From positions 1 through 64,000 of IMG/VR virus record IMGVR_UViG_3300046002_001774: DNA of 64,000 nucleotides; one strand, given 5' to 3'. A model generated the notes under the pieces. The model was not told where the DNA came from and did not search any database. It saw only the letters and a program-made list of their open reading frames with translations. Within the stretch, counting starts at the first letter, position 1; each line of letters begins with the position of its first letter. Positions 23,347 through 34,377 of this stretch are shown here, one piece after another. The translations under genes and the position numbers were made by a program. Source of the DNA: a virus.

Positions 23347-23565
23347 TTATTCTTCTTCGATTCCAAGTGCTGTTTGGAGCGCATCATAGTCTCCATTCCC
23401 AGCATCAAGCGCAGCATTTTTTATGTCTTCTGGAGCATCTTCAGCAACCATCAGAACCATATTGTCTGGGAGTTGGTATTCTTCAAATCCAATTTTTTTG
23501 TAGTCATTTATATCAGACGTGTTTTTATCAGCATCTTTTACAAGTATAGAGTAATTCTCGCTCAT
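23347..23565 (-). CDS. Hypothetical acidic protein downstream of the giant gene
   Basis: 72 aa, strongly acidic (EDAPEDIKNAALDAGNGDYD), one strand-rich N-terminus (NYSILVKDADK). The start codon lies 4 bp after the 3018-aa gene stop, so cotranscribed. No family recognised. Confidence 0.6.
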   Translation of the reverse strand: MSENYSILVKDADKNTSDINDYKKIGFEEYQLPDNMVLMVAEDAPEDIKNAALDAGNGDYDALQTALGIEEE

Positions 23566-23568
23566 TAT

Positions 23569-26500
23569 TTATTTATTTTTCTTTTTTGAAGCTAATACCT
23601 TTTGAGTATCTTCGTCAACACGCAAAATAAATCCAGCATTTTTTCGCATTGCTCCAGCAACAGTTTCAGCGGAGCCATCGACCACTGTTTCACCAGCATG
23701 AGTTTCTCTGTATTTCTTGAATATTTGCTCTGGTTTTACTGGGTTTTTAACCAAGAAATTGTTTCCTTTTTCTGGCCCAAGCATTACCCAATCGTATGCC
23801 TCATGCTCGACAAAATCAGGATTAGCCCTCATTTCGTCTCTTGCTTTACGTTCCGCAGTAGACATTGCCGCTTCTTCTTTTGGATCCTTTCCAAAATACA
23901 AAGCAAAAATATCTGGATTTTGAGAAAGTTCAACCGCAGTTACAATATCAAGGTTTTCACCCTCCCTAAAATCTGACGATTCACGCATAACAAGACTTGG
24001 ATCAAATTTGCCAAACTTAAATGACAATATACTTCCAATTGCTGAACCCCTGTCAGAGAATGTATTCCCAATATTATCAGAAATATACAATGATTTGTTA
24101 TTTTTTAATAATTCATTGTATTCTTTTATATTAACATATTTTTCTAATTTTTTATTTGCTTTTTCAATGCTGTTTTCTGCCCAGTTTCCAGTTTTAACAT
24201 TACTAATTGCCTTTTTAATACTAGAAACTGCTTTAAATATTTCACCATAAAATCCTTTTGGAGTAATATCTTCTCTTTCTTTTGTAATTTTATTTATTTT
24301 TTCATTTATTATTCTAATCTTTTCTGGATCTTTTTTAGCAGAAGACATTTGACGTTTTAAAGCGGTTATAGCAGAACTCATTGCTGATTTCTCTCCTGCA
24401 ATAATTCCTGCTTGCATGGATAATGAAATGATTTCCTTTTCCCTTTGGCTCAATTTTGATTTTCGCATCATCCTATCAAGAGTCCTTGCGGTTCGCTTGT
24501 TTGATTTATGAGCAATTGGATCCATCAAGTGAACCAAAGCGTATTTCGCTCCATGAGATGCCAACCTATTTTTAGCCCCAGATACAAAGGTGGATGTCAT
24601 ATTTGCCCAGACTGCCTTGTATTTCTTGCCATCTGGCCCAGTAATTGTGACTTGGTTTGATTTAAGGAATGGATGCAATGGGCCACCCATATCTCCACCA
24701 GTAGCCCTTTGACGATCCGCTTCAAGAAGGATAACTGGTTGTCCTTTTAGTTCTTTTATTAAGTCTTTGAACTTTGGAACTTCAAGGTATTCAGGATCGT
24801 AAGAGAATGACATTTTTCTTCCACCACCAATATCAATTTCAACATTCGTTGCTTTATCCCATTTAAATCCTTTTGCTGGAGTAACTCCTTTTATGATTGT
24901 TGTTTCAAAGTCTGGAAGTGGTTCAGTTTTTCCAATTGGACGTGCTGGCATGAACTGCAAGCCAGTTGCTCTAGGCAACTCACCCTGAACTGGCTTATCG
25001 TTCTTATCGAGGATAGTGATTAGGTTCTCGTCGAAAATAACGTAGTTGTTAGTTGGTGATGTCTCCGCACTTTTAATTTGTTTTTCAAGAGCAGCGAGTT
25101 CTTGTTCGCTTGCAGTTAGCCAGTCTTTAAATTGCTTTCGCATTTCCCAATCTTTTGGGTTGTTTTCAAGTGTTTTTCGTAATTGCGCCCCTTCTTTAAG
25201 AAGTTCGTCTCGTCGATTGATGTCAGAGGCACTTGTTCTGCTCATGCCATCAAGATAACGAATGCCGGGGATGCCAATAGAATTTAAATATTCTGAAGCT
25301 TGCTTTTCTCCACCATACTCATCAACCAAATTTTTATACAAATCTTGTCCATTCCATTCTCTATTTAAATCTCCAAGAAGTTTAGATTCACTTAAAACAT
25401 TTTCGCGGATTTTTTCACTCTGTTTATTTAAAGGCTTATCCCAATCCAGCAAGTCTTCGTCTTTTACGTCGAGATCGACTTTGTAGAGGTTGCCCCCTTT
25501 ACCTTCGCTTTTTGCCCGTGACGATACTTCGTTCCAAAGATTTGACCTCTGAGAACCGTCTGGATATGGATTTTGTGCATTAGGTTGTCTTAACCATCTT
25601 TCAATAAGTCCTTGGGAATTAATTACTCCGTCTAAATATCCCGGATATTTTGGGCCAAATGTTACATATAATGTTTCTGGTGCTACTTTTCTTCCATCAA
25701 GGGTTGCTTTATATTCAGATAAATTTTCTTTATATTTTTCCCCTACACTTCTTGCCTGTCCAAAGTAAAGCCCCCAGCCATAAGCCTGCGCTCCTTCACC
25801 AGTGCCAATGTTTTTCAACTTGAACTTATCCACTTCATGCGGAGTTCCGTGCCAAGCTGGAAGGAAGTTGATCAACCCTGCGGAGGATACCAATGCATTT
25901 GAGAATGGCTTGATAACTGCGTCTGGAGCAGGTTTTGCGCTGGTGATTATGTCAGAAGATTGTATGCCTTTTTCTGAGATATCAGGTTTCAACTCCATAT
26001 CAGGCAACATAGCTTTGCCCCTCACAGGAGGCTCAATTTCACCCAGTGAGAGTGCCTTCGCTCCAACAGCCTTGGTTGGTGCGGAAATTCCTTGTAGGGG
26101 GCGTATACGCGCAGAGATCGGCTCGTATTCGGTGGGTTGCTCCGCTGGCATGAATTGCAACTGACCCCCACGGACTTTACCTGCCATTTCGGGAGTTATG
26201 TCTACTCTCCAGATGGGTACAGTATTTCCTACAACCTTACCAGTTGCTTCAAGTTCAGCTAATTCTTGAGGAGTCGCATCAGACAAGTCTCCCATGTCTA
26301 AATCATCTTCAGTAATCTCTTGTCCAATTTCACTTTTCTCAACCTTTCCCCCCATCTTACCAACATACTTGCCAATCTCTTTAGGCAGGATTTGATCGTA
26401 AAATCCCTTCATCCCTTCACCACCCACTGTGAGGTCATCATTAGTTGCAGTTCCAGAGTTTTCAGCAAGGATCTTCGATGCCACTTCTTTTCCTAGCACC

Positions 26501-29500
26501 TCGCTCAATTGCTTACCATTGGCATCATCAGTATCAGAATCGTAAACGGATCCATCATCGTTGATTTTACCTGCTAGTACTGTGTTTCCGTTTTTGATAG
26601 CAGCAAACGCTTTTTGATAACCCTTGGGAGTATTCCAAGTGATTTCATCGACTGCCTGACGCATTGCTTCCTCGTATCGCTTTACCTGCTCGATGCCAGT
26701 AGTCCAGCCAATCCATTTCTTGTCTGAATCCACGGCATCGCGCAATGCGCGTTTAAAGAGTTGGATAGACCAGTCTTTGCGGAATGGTGCGTCTGGGATT
26801 AAAGATTTATCATTACTTGCATTAATTTTATCAGCAAGTTCATACCATCTGGATTTTTCTACTTCAGATAAATTTGAAACTCCACCAAGTTGTTTTGCTT
26901 TTTCTGTTAAAGCACTTGATTCATTTATTTCTTCTTGAGATGCAGCGTACCCCTTCTCCCTACCTGCTTGATGCCTGTCAGACTGCAACTCCTCAATAAA
27001 ATCCCCCTTGTTACCCTGAGCGTCAGTGCGCTCGTTGAGACGCATATGCGCTACATAGTTGGGTGTTTCGGGGAAATGGGAGGAGGTGTATGTGGGTATA
27101 GTCGGATCTATTTCATTTTCGTATTGATCAAATAAGCGGTTTTTTTGATTTTCATTTAAATCATCAAATGACCCAAGATTCATTTCTTCAAACCATTGTT
27201 TGAATGGAGGTTTGTTTTGCTTAACAGGCATCGTCATCACCACCTCGCGGTAGTTTGTGCCACCGGGGAGTTGTAACCCTGCAAATCTTGGAGGATTAGC
27301 CAAGCCTTGTCCTTGTAAATCCAGCTTCTCTGCCCGTGTATTCAAAAACTCGTTTTCTCTGAAATACTTTTCTGCGGTCTTTTTGTCACCACGTCTTTGA
27401 GCTTGTTGAGCCAACTTCATCACTCTCTCTGCTTCACTGTATAGAGTGTCAGTAGTGCTTTGATCCCTGATATTCATCAATTTGATCAACTCATCGTACT
27501 TATCCTCTCCGAATGATGGGTCATCAATTGGATGATCTTTGAGGTTTCTGTATTCAGCCTCAAGTTGATTTAACCTATTCTGATCAAATGCTTCCTTGCC
27601 ACCAAGCGTCACCTCTTCAAATTTAATAGCACCCTCGTTGCGAAGGTAATCCATGACCTTGTCTTTTGGAACCTTGCCTTGGTTCTCCGCTGCGAGACGA
27701 TCAATCTCACCTAGCACTCCAGACCATTTTAGTTCCTCGGCCTTTGCGTTCTGTGGGTTGTTGACGATTGCCTTGAGTTGATCTGGTGACGCAAATTTAC
27801 CCTGAACCTTTTCGTCGATGGTCTTTTGAAGTCCAGAGTACATTCCACGCTCGGAGGTTGGGTATCGTTCCGTTTCTGCCTCAATCGGATCTTCTGGCAT
27901 GAAGTTGAGTTTTGCTTTCTCATAATCAATTGGAAGTTTAGGAAGATCGTCTGCATCTAACAATTCTGCCATGTGATCGATTCGCATGGACATAATTGTT
28001 CGATCAAGATTCTTGTTTTTAGGATCACCTTTTCTTTTCGGAATAGTTGTCCTATCTAAATTCAATGCTTGGGTTTCATTGGTAAACAAATTCAAAAAGT
28101 CATTAAGAATAGATTTCTTAACTTCTGCTGCTTGAACATCTGCATCCAATTGATTTGTTCCTATAGGTTGCCCTTGCTTGTCATAACCACTTCCTTCAAT
28201 TCCCTTTGTCCAGTTGTCTAAATACTTTTTAGAAAAATCAGACCAAAATGCTTCCTTGCTACCACCCCAAGGATTCAACCTGTTTGGCATACGATCACTC
28301 CACAGGTTTAATTTCTCAATCATTCTACCAGCGGAAATTGTTGTCACCAAGAAGTTGCCATCTTTTGACAAGTGAAGTCCAATTGGCACTACATCATAGA
28401 TTTTAGGAGAGAATGCCTTGTAGTTGCCTTTATCGTCCATTACTGCGGCATAATCGACATAGAAGCGTGTTCCATCTTTCTTAACAATAGCTTCGTTGAG
28501 ATCCAATAGGTATTTTTTGATCTTTAGAGGAACAATACCTTCAGGCAAATCTTGAATAGCCTTAATCTGCATTGGAGTGAATGATCCTCGATATGTTTGA
28601 GAACCTTCAGAAACCGCTTCAAATCGACCCGGTGTGCCGTAATCTGGGGTATCAATTGCCTGTTTGAACAACGATGCCCTATCTTGTTGTAGTTTTTTAA
28701 GGTCTTTAGGATTTAATAACTTTGGAGTTACACCATCAACCTCCGTGGCAACTTGCTTGGCAATTGACAATGTTCCACCCTCTGGAACTTGCAACTGACG
28801 CAATTGAACTGGGATTTGACCATATCCACTCAACCTTTCCTCACCATCTTTGCTAATCCTCCACGATCCCTCATAGACAGACGGGTCATTAACGTCAACT
28901 GCCGCACCTACTGGATTGCCATCAGCATCGAATACCTGTGCAACAACCTTTGTTGCAAACAGACCAGAATCCATTCCGTAGCGTTCTGCTGCTATCTTGC
29001 TTTTCTTGATTTCTGCCTTTGAGATTGGTGCTGCTTGCGGCATCGATGCCATCGTAGAAAAGTCACCATTCATGCTTTGGATTAATCGCACTGCATTCCT
29101 AGCAGCAGATTGTGCCTCTGGTGGTAGCTTTGCATTGGTCAACTCTGAAACAACATCTGAGGATGCACCAAGACCAAGAACCTTGGTCACGGCATTCTTC
29201 AACAGATTGTTTTTCATCTTCAATCGAGCGACATCGAGCAAATGAAGTTGCTTGGAATCTAGGTTCTTTCCAAGGTTTCTCGATAGGGTATTAGAGAATA
29301 ACTCAGCAAGAATCTCTTCTTGCATATACGATCCAACATCCTTGGCATTTAGTGAGTTTGTGTTGTAGTCCCAAACACCAAGATTTTTAGCAATCTCTGC
29401 AACCTGATCCTTTGGTCTGTTTTTAAGGTAGTCCTTAACGAACATCTCATTGAGTTGCTTTTCAGAATACAACCCGTTTGATATCTCTTTTACAGCACCA

Positions 29501-32500
29501 GAAGCGTCTTTGATTTCGTTTGTGAAAAGAACCTTTCGAGCGTCACCCATTGCATTCTGAATCTCTGGAATACGAGCGAAGTGGTGACCTGTTTCGTGAT
29601 TGAGTGCCTCTGTTGGAGTCTCTCCAAAGATCATCATGCGATTCTGTAGAGCATCAGAATTTACTACAATGGATGGTTTAGATGTATCGAAAACTAGACC
29701 TTTGGCTGCATCAGAAACCTCCATGCCGGGTCGATACTCATTACCGCCCGTTCCAGAGTAGAAACCTTGCTGAGTTGCACTCATCATCAAATCCTCGTCA
29801 GAAACATCCCTGTACTCAGGCTTCTTCCTAAAATGATCAAAGATTTGCTGTGTAGATAGGATGTGGAATCCAACATTATTCTGTCCAGCCTTCAAACTTC
29901 CATTAATCAGCATATTGTTTCTAGCTAATTGCTGTAGGAAGTTCTTACCAAATTCATTCCTTGTCTGGACATTTGCTGTTTTCAACAAAGACAATGACTT
30001 TTGTTCAGCGGACAAAACCTTTTCCGCTTTCTTGATTTTATCTGGACTTGCCCCTTCCGATTGAAGACCCTGTAAATCACTCTGCGCTTGACCAATCTTG
30101 TTCTCTTGACGTTGCAAGACATTAGTCCAGTCAGTTAATCTATCGATTTCACCCTGTGTTTCTGGACTAGAATCACGATACGCTTTCAATGCGTCCATAC
30201 TGGCCTGTCTAGACTTTCTAGCAGCAATGACTGGATCTTCTCCAAGGAACTTATGGAACCCTTGCTGCATTGCACGTCCACCAAGACTAAATACAAGACC
30301 TGATCCAATCATGCCCTTTAACTCTTCCTCGTCTGAGGAGTCGATCATTCCCATTGAAAGTCCAAGGATCGTTGGTTCAATGCCCATTTTGGCATACTCA
30401 CCAATGTTGGAAATCAAATCATCACTGGCAAACCTCAAGATGTTTTTAGTGGTATCGCTTACCTTGCCAATACCCTCGTAATCGACAACCTCTCCTCCAC
30501 CTTCTTTGATTCCCTTGGCTTTATCCTTTGCATCATCGAGCAACTTTTTAGTGTCGATGTATTCTTCCGTACCCTCTGAAAGCGTTTTTAGTTTTGCAGT
30601 AAGATTCTTAACTTCATCCTGCTGTTTTGCTATGCTTTCAAGAGTTGCTAATGGCCCCATCTCACCACCAGCAGAAATGCGTCTTGCAGCACTAATTTCT
30701 TTTATAACTTTGGGAGCTTGCAACAATGTTTTAGCACCAAATTTAGCTCCCTTTAATCCCAACTTAGTAGTAATTCCACCAACAACAAGTGATTGCAATG
30801 GATTCTCTGGATTAATTTCATATCCCAATGCGGCCCCAGCTACATACGGAGTGTACCTTGCGATTGTCTGGAATTTTGGACTTCTTTCAAGATATTCACC
30901 AGTTGCTTCAATTCCTTTTGCTGTTGCTCCAGCCGCACGTTCAACTAGACCTGCTGTTTTTTTAGATTCTAGTTCCTTGAGTTGTTTTTCTTTTAAAACA
31001 CTTTGAGCTTTAGATTCAAGAACATTGATTTCATCGTCTGTATAACGTAATTTTTTGAGTTTAAGTCTAGCTATTGGAGTTAGTTTTTTTGCTGCATTAA
31101 CAACATTTAAGGCATAACCAAATGTATCAAGGCCAAATCCTCCGGGGATAGCTACGTCACCGAATGCTTGCAATTCTGGATCTGTTTCTGGAATTGATTT
31201 CTTAGTCTCTTCAATCGAATCAAGAACATTGGCCTCAATGGTAGCTTTTCGTTTTGACTCAGCTTCCTCCTTGGTCAACTTAGGATCCACTATCATCATC
31301 TCTTCCACAGATGGAGTTGATAAACTCGCAAAATAAGAAAGAGTTGGAAGATACATTCCCATCAATTTCCTTTCAGGAGAATAGATCGGTTTATAAATGT
31401 CCATTGCCCTAGCAAATGCACGGGGTTCTTCATATGCCATCTTTGCTTTTACTGAATCAAGAAGTTCCCTTGTTTTCCACCTTTCATATGCTTGTTCTTT
31501 AGTAAGAAGTCCAAATCGCTCACTTATTGAGTCCCAAGTTTGAAATCCACCAGTAGCTAATTTTGTTCCCAAGAATGCAAGACTTGGTGGCAAGTCAGCA
31601 AGTGGTGCTAGTGTTTCAAATGGAACCTGCTTTGCTTCCATTCTTTTTTGCTCATACTTTTGATCAAGTGCTTGTATCTGTTCTTCAGTAAGACCCTCTT
31701 TTATCTTCTCAAGATATTTAGCGTCTGTGTATGCATTAGGATTAGGTTGCTCACCTCCTTTTAGTGGGGTGTTAGCAATTTCCCATGCGCGTTTTCTCCA
31801 TGCTTGAACTTCTTGCTGTTTTTCTGGAGATAGCAATTGTTCAGCTTCTAACCCTTTTGCGTAATCAGATGTTTGACCAAGCAAAAATGGAACACCTTGT
31901 TTTACTGCTTTTGCTCCACCAACTAAAACGTCACCAACAATTTCACTTGCCATTACTGGAACATCTCGACCAAGAAAAGTAACTGATGCTTTTGTTAAAT
32001 TATAAAAATCTTCTTTAGTTTCTGGAATCTTATATGGAGTTGCTTCTCTTTGATAATCAAATATTTTTTGATTTATAATATCATCAAAAATAACATCTGG
32101 ACGTTGTTTTTTAATTTCACTTAAATCTTTTCCACTTAAAGTATTTAAGAAATTAACCTCATCCTTGCCCCATTTTTCATCAGGAATATCTTTCACCATT
32201 GCCAAAAATTGATTGCTAGGAAGCGAGTAATCAACTTCAGGTTCTTTAGGTGGCGTTGGTTCAGGAAGTCGTGATGGACTTGGTTTTGGCAACTCTGCCA
32301 CTGGTTGACTTATAGGAGATGGTGTAGGGGAAGGTTGGGGAGTAGCAACTGGTGCTGGAGTAACGGCAACAACGGGTTGAGGTGTTACAGACGGAACTGG
32401 AGCGGGTGGAACGGATTCAATAGGGGTTGGAGTAACAGATGGAACTGGTGCAGGTGTGACGGATGGAACTGGTGCAGGAGTTTCTGGTAGTGCTTCTGGC

Positions 32501-32625
32501 TTTTCTCCTAAAGCAGCATCAATTTCATCTAGTATCGCTTGAGTTGGATTCTTTGGTTCTTGCGCTTTGTCTGTTTGCGCTAGAGCATCATCAATTGTTT
32601 TTAACAATTCATTGTAATCACTCAT
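23569..32625 (-). CDS. Giant polyvalent virion protein (metalloprotease- and ADP-ribosyltransferase-like domains)
   Basis: 3018 aa. Residues 45-115 are proline-rich repeats (PAPVPSVTP type). A zincin-like motif H1010-E-T-G-H-H follows TEALN, the usual HExxH context. Residues 1876-1900 (IEELQSDRHQAGREKGY), and later PDAPFRKDW and GMKGFYDQILPKEIGKY, form the conserved domain set of phage polyvalent proteins. At W2258-HGTP-HE...IGTGEGAQAYGWGLYFG lies an ADP-ribosyltransferase-like module. Near 2645 DMGGPLHPFL starts another shared module. Large size and position after tail genes suggest it is ejected with the DNA to act on the host, like a fusion of T7 gp16 and effector enzymes. It takes about 15% of the ~60-kb unit. 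Confidence 0.85.
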   Translation of the reverse strand: MSDYNELLKTIDDALAQTDKAQEPKNPTQAILDEIDAALGEKPEALPETPAPVPSVTPAPVPSVTPTPIESVPPAPVPSVTPQPVVAVTPAPVATPQPSPTPSPISQPVAELPKPSPSRLPEPTPPKEPEVDYSLPSNQFLAMVKDIPDEKWGKDEVNFLNTLSGKDLSEIKKQRPDVIFDDIINQKIFDYQREATPYKIPETKEDFYNLTKASVTFLGRDVPVMASEIVGDVLVGGAKAVKQGVPFLLGQTSDYAKGLEAEQLLSPEKQQEVQAWRKRAWEIANTPLKGGEQPNPNAYTDAKYLEKIKEGLTEEQIQALDQKYEQKRMEAKQVPFETLAPLADLPPSLAFLGTKLATGGFQTWDSISERFGLLTKEQAYERWKTRELLDSVKAKMAYEEPRAFARAMDIYKPIYSPERKLMGMYLPTLSYFASLSTPSVEEMMIVDPKLTKEEAESKRKATIEANVLDSIEETKKSIPETDPELQAFGDVAIPGGFGLDTFGYALNVVNAAKKLTPIARLKLKKLRYTDDEINVLESKAQSVLKEKQLKELESKKTAGLVERAAGATAKGIEATGEYLERSPKFQTIARYTPYVAGAALGYEINPENPLQSLVVGGITTKLGLKGAKFGAKTLLQAPKVIKEISAARRISAGGEMGPLATLESIAKQQDEVKNLTAKLKTLSEGTEEYIDTKKLLDDAKDKAKGIKEGGGEVVDYEGIGKVSDTTKNILRFASDDLISNIGEYAKMGIEPTILGLSMGMIDSSDEEELKGMIGSGLVFSLGGRAMQQGFHKFLGEDPVIAARKSRQASMDALKAYRDSSPETQGEIDRLTDWTNVLQRQENKIGQAQSDLQGLQSEGASPDKIKKAEKVLSAEQKSLSLLKTANVQTRNEFGKNFLQQLARNNMLINGSLKAGQNNVGFHILSTQQIFDHFRKKPEYRDVSDEDLMMSATQQGFYSGTGGNEYRPGMEVSDAAKGLVFDTSKPSIVVNSDALQNRMMIFGETPTEALNHETGHHFARIPEIQNAMGDARKVLFTNEIKDASGAVKEISNGLYSEKQLNEMFVKDYLKNRPKDQVAEIAKNLGVWDYNTNSLNAKDVGSYMQEEILAELFSNTLSRNLGKNLDSKQLHLLDVARLKMKNNLLKNAVTKVLGLGASSDVVSELTNAKLPPEAQSAARNAVRLIQSMNGDFSTMASMPQAAPISKAEIKKSKIAAERYGMDSGLFATKVVAQVFDADGNPVGAAVDVNDPSVYEGSWRISKDGEERLSGYGQIPVQLRQLQVPEGGTLSIAKQVATEVDGVTPKLLNPKDLKKLQQDRASLFKQAIDTPDYGTPGRFEAVSEGSQTYRGSFTPMQIKAIQDLPEGIVPLKIKKYLLDLNEAIVKKDGTRFYVDYAAVMDDKGNYKAFSPKIYDVVPIGLHLSKDGNFLVTTISAGRMIEKLNLWSDRMPNRLNPWGGSKEAFWSDFSKKYLDNWTKGIEGSGYDKQGQPIGTNQLDADVQAAEVKKSILNDFLNLFTNETQALNLDRTTIPKRKGDPKNKNLDRTIMSMRIDHMAELLDADDLPKLPIDYEKAKLNFMPEDPIEAETERYPTSERGMYSGLQKTIDEKVQGKFASPDQLKAIVNNPQNAKAEELKWSGVLGEIDRLAAENQGKVPKDKVMDYLRNEGAIKFEEVTLGGKEAFDQNRLNQLEAEYRNLKDHPIDDPSFGEDKYDELIKLMNIRDQSTTDTLYSEAERVMKLAQQAQRRGDKKTAEKYFRENEFLNTRAEKLDLQGQGLANPPRFAGLQLPGGTNYREVVMTMPVKQNKPPFKQWFEEMNLGSFDDLNENQKNRLFDQYENEIDPTIPTYTSSHFPETPNYVAHMRLNERTDAQGNKGDFIEELQSDRHQAGREKGYAASQEEINESSALTEKAKQLGGVSNLSEVEKSRWYELADKINASNDKSLIPDAPFRKDWSIQLFKRALRDAVDSDKKWIGWTTGIEQVKRYEEAMRQAVDEITWNTPKGYQKAFAAIKNGNTVLAGKINDDGSVYDSDTDDANGKQLSEVLGKEVASKILAENSGTATNDDLTVGGEGMKGFYDQILPKEIGKYVGKMGGKVEKSEIGQEITEDDLDMGDLSDATPQELAELEATGKVVGNTVPIWRVDITPEMAGKVRGGQLQFMPAEQPTEYEPISARIRPLQGISAPTKAVGAKALSLGEIEPPVRGKAMLPDMELKPDISEKGIQSSDIITSAKPAPDAVIKPFSNALVSSAGLINFLPAWHGTPHEVDKFKLKNIGTGEGAQAYGWGLYFGQARSVGEKYKENLSEYKATLDGRKVAPETLYVTFGPKYPGYLDGVINSQGLIERWLRQPNAQNPYPDGSQRSNLWNEVSSRAKSEGKGGNLYKVDLDVKDEDLLDWDKPLNKQSEKIRENVLSESKLLGDLNREWNGQDLYKNLVDEYGGEKQASEYLNSIGIPGIRYLDGMSRTSASDINRRDELLKEGAQLRKTLENNPKDWEMRKQFKDWLTASEQELAALEKQIKSAETSPTNNYVIFDENLITILDKNDKPVQGELPRATGLQFMPARPIGKTEPLPDFETTIIKGVTPAKGFKWDKATNVEIDIGGGRKMSFSYDPEYLEVPKFKDLIKELKGQPVILLEADRQRATGGDMGGPLHPFLKSNQVTITGPDGKKYKAVWANMTSTFVSGAKNRLASHGAKYALVHLMDPIAHKSNKRTARTLDRMMRKSKLSQREKEIISLSMQAGIIAGEKSAMSSAITALKRQMSSAKKDPEKIRIINEKINKITKEREDITPKGFYGEIFKAVSSIKKAISNVKTGNWAENSIEKANKKLEKYVNIKEYNELLKNNKSLYISDNIGNTFSDRGSAIGSILSFKFGKFDPSLVMRESSDFREGENLDIVTAVELSQNPDIFALYFGKDPKEEAAMSTAERKARDEMRANPDFVEHEAYDWVMLGPEKGNNFLVKNPVKPEQIFKKYRETHAGETVVDGSAETVAGAMRKNAGFILRVDEDTQKVLASKKKNK

Positions 32626-32631
32626 TAGTAT

Positions 32632-34374
32632 TTATTTCCCTGCGTTGTTAGCTTCTACTATTTTTTTCCGTAATTGCATTAAATCTTGTTTTGCCTTAGC
32701 TTTTTCTGGACTACCCTCTGGAAGACCTGCTAATTGCCTAGCTAAAGCAATTGCTTTATTACTATCATTTTCTTTATCTGAAGGTTTTTCCTGATCAAAA
32801 TATCCTTCTTTAAATCCTTTAACATCAAATCCAGCTTTTTCATATGCACCAACAGTGCTTTTTGTGCTTCTTCCCAATTTTTGTCTTAATTCATTAAGGA
32901 TTTGTGCAGCAACTTTGGGGTCTTTTTCAATGCTTGGAATTGTTTTAGTATATCTTTCAACATCTTTTTCAGTCAATACACCAACTTCACCAAACACACC
33001 CCTAGCTAGACCGGGGATCATTTGAATAATTTGAGATGTCAACGCTTGAATATCTGCATCATATGGGTTCTTTTTAGCAAAATATCCAGCAACTGGGCCT
33101 CTCCACTCTGATGGTATATTATTCAATCTTTTTTCGATAGAATTCAAATCTTCTGTTGCACCATTAAGTGCAATTATTTTATTAATTTGAGATTCAAGAA
33201 GAGTTTTTCCTTCAGATGTTGTGGATTTTTTCAACTCAGCCAATTCTTTTCCACTCAATCGTTTTGGAATATTTACCCTATATCCAACGTCTCCATTTTT
33301 ATTTTTAAACTGCGTAATTTCTGGATAAGCATATTCACTGCCCATGATTTCAGCAACCTTTTCAGCGGCAGATGATGCTACGCTTGGATCTGCCCAAGCC
33401 TGAACATATCTGCTTATGTCTTTTCTTGTTGGTTTTTCTGTAGCTTGAGATGCCTGTCCTACTGGAATAGCTTTCTCAACACGAACAGGGGCCACATCTC
33501 GCATTGGCTTATCAAATTGGTATCCTACTCCAGATGGAACTGGTTCCATTTTTTCATCTCCAGAAAATTCAGTCATTTTACCAGAGAATTCAGCCCTCAT
33601 CTTTTTTGCTTCTTCTGGAGTATAAAGACCACGGAATTTTGACATTAATCCAAATCTAGGTTCCTCTGGTGCTGGGGCTGGGGCTTGAGTGTCAGTAGAC
33701 ATTACCTGACCTGCTGGAGTGAGTGTTCCAGCACCCATCGATGCCAATGCTTGCTCTTGCTGCGCTCCAGCAGTTCCAGCACTTGCTGTCAATTCAGCCA
33801 AAGGAGTGTTCCACAATGCAGCAACTTTTTCTTGAGTTGGGTTAATTTGACCTAAAAAATCAGAGCTTTCAACCTCGTTTATATTAAACAAACTAGATCC
33901 ACTTGAACGATCTGCGTCTTGATTGGTTGGCAAATCTGAATCACCTATAGGAGTTTCATCTTCAAAACTACCATAGTTAATAGTTTCCTCCCCCTTGTTT
34001 CCACCTCTTTCATTAACTCTGTTTTCAAGATCTTTATATCTTAAATCCTCCATCAGTAACTCTCTTGCAGTCTTTGCTGCACGAATTCCAGCAATCTTTT
34101 CTTCTTGTTCATACTTTCCTTTAAGTAATGCTGTTGCTTTTTTCTCGTCTTCTTTATCCTTAAATGTCTTGATGATAGGTTCAGCGAACGCTTGGAAACC
34201 CTTTGCAGCACCCATGCTGACTAACTCCTGCTGCGCGGAAGGAACCTCGTACTTGGGCATTGGAGTAAACGATACGCTTACTCCAACGTCGAGAGGTTTC
34301 AACGCAGAAAGAGGACTCGCTCCAAGATTTGCGGTCTGTGGAGTGTACGAATAGCCACCAGTGGGTAGTGCCAT
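32632..34374 (-). CDS. Internal virion / ejection protein candidate
   Basis: 580 aa. N-terminal extended region, a Lys/Glu/Ala coiled coil at about 65-130, a low-complexity Ala/Thr/Gln centre, and a C-terminal helical domain containing LARGVFGEVGVLTEKDVERY, a motif I associate with phage internal virion proteins. Between the giant gene and smaller Ala/Gln-rich virion genes, analogous in position to T7 gp15. No enzymatic motif. Function inferred. Confidence 0.6.
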   Translation of the reverse strand: MALPTGGYSYTPQTANLGASPLSALKPLDVGVSVSFTPMPKYEVPSAQQELVSMGAAKGFQAFAEPIIKTFKDKEDEKKATALLKGKYEQEEKIAGIRAAKTARELLMEDLRYKDLENRVNERGGNKGEETINYGSFEDETPIGDSDLPTNQDADRSSGSSLFNINEVESSDFLGQINPTQEKVAALWNTPLAELTASAGTAGAQQEQALASMGAGTLTPAGQVMSTDTQAPAPAPEEPRFGLMSKFRGLYTPEEAKKMRAEFSGKMTEFSGDEKMEPVPSGVGYQFDKPMRDVAPVRVEKAIPVGQASQATEKPTRKDISRYVQAWADPSVASSAAEKVAEIMGSEYAYPEITQFKNKNGDVGYRVNIPKRLSGKELAELKKSTTSEGKTLLESQINKIIALNGATEDLNSIEKRLNNIPSEWRGPVAGYFAKKNPYDADIQALTSQIIQMIPGLARGVFGEVGVLTEKDVERYTKTIPSIEKDPKVAAQILNELRQKLGRSTKSTVGAYEKAGFDVKGFKEGYFDQEKPSDKENDSNKAIALARQLAGLPEGSPEKAKAKQDLMQLRKKIVEANNAGK

Positions 34375-34377
34375 AGG

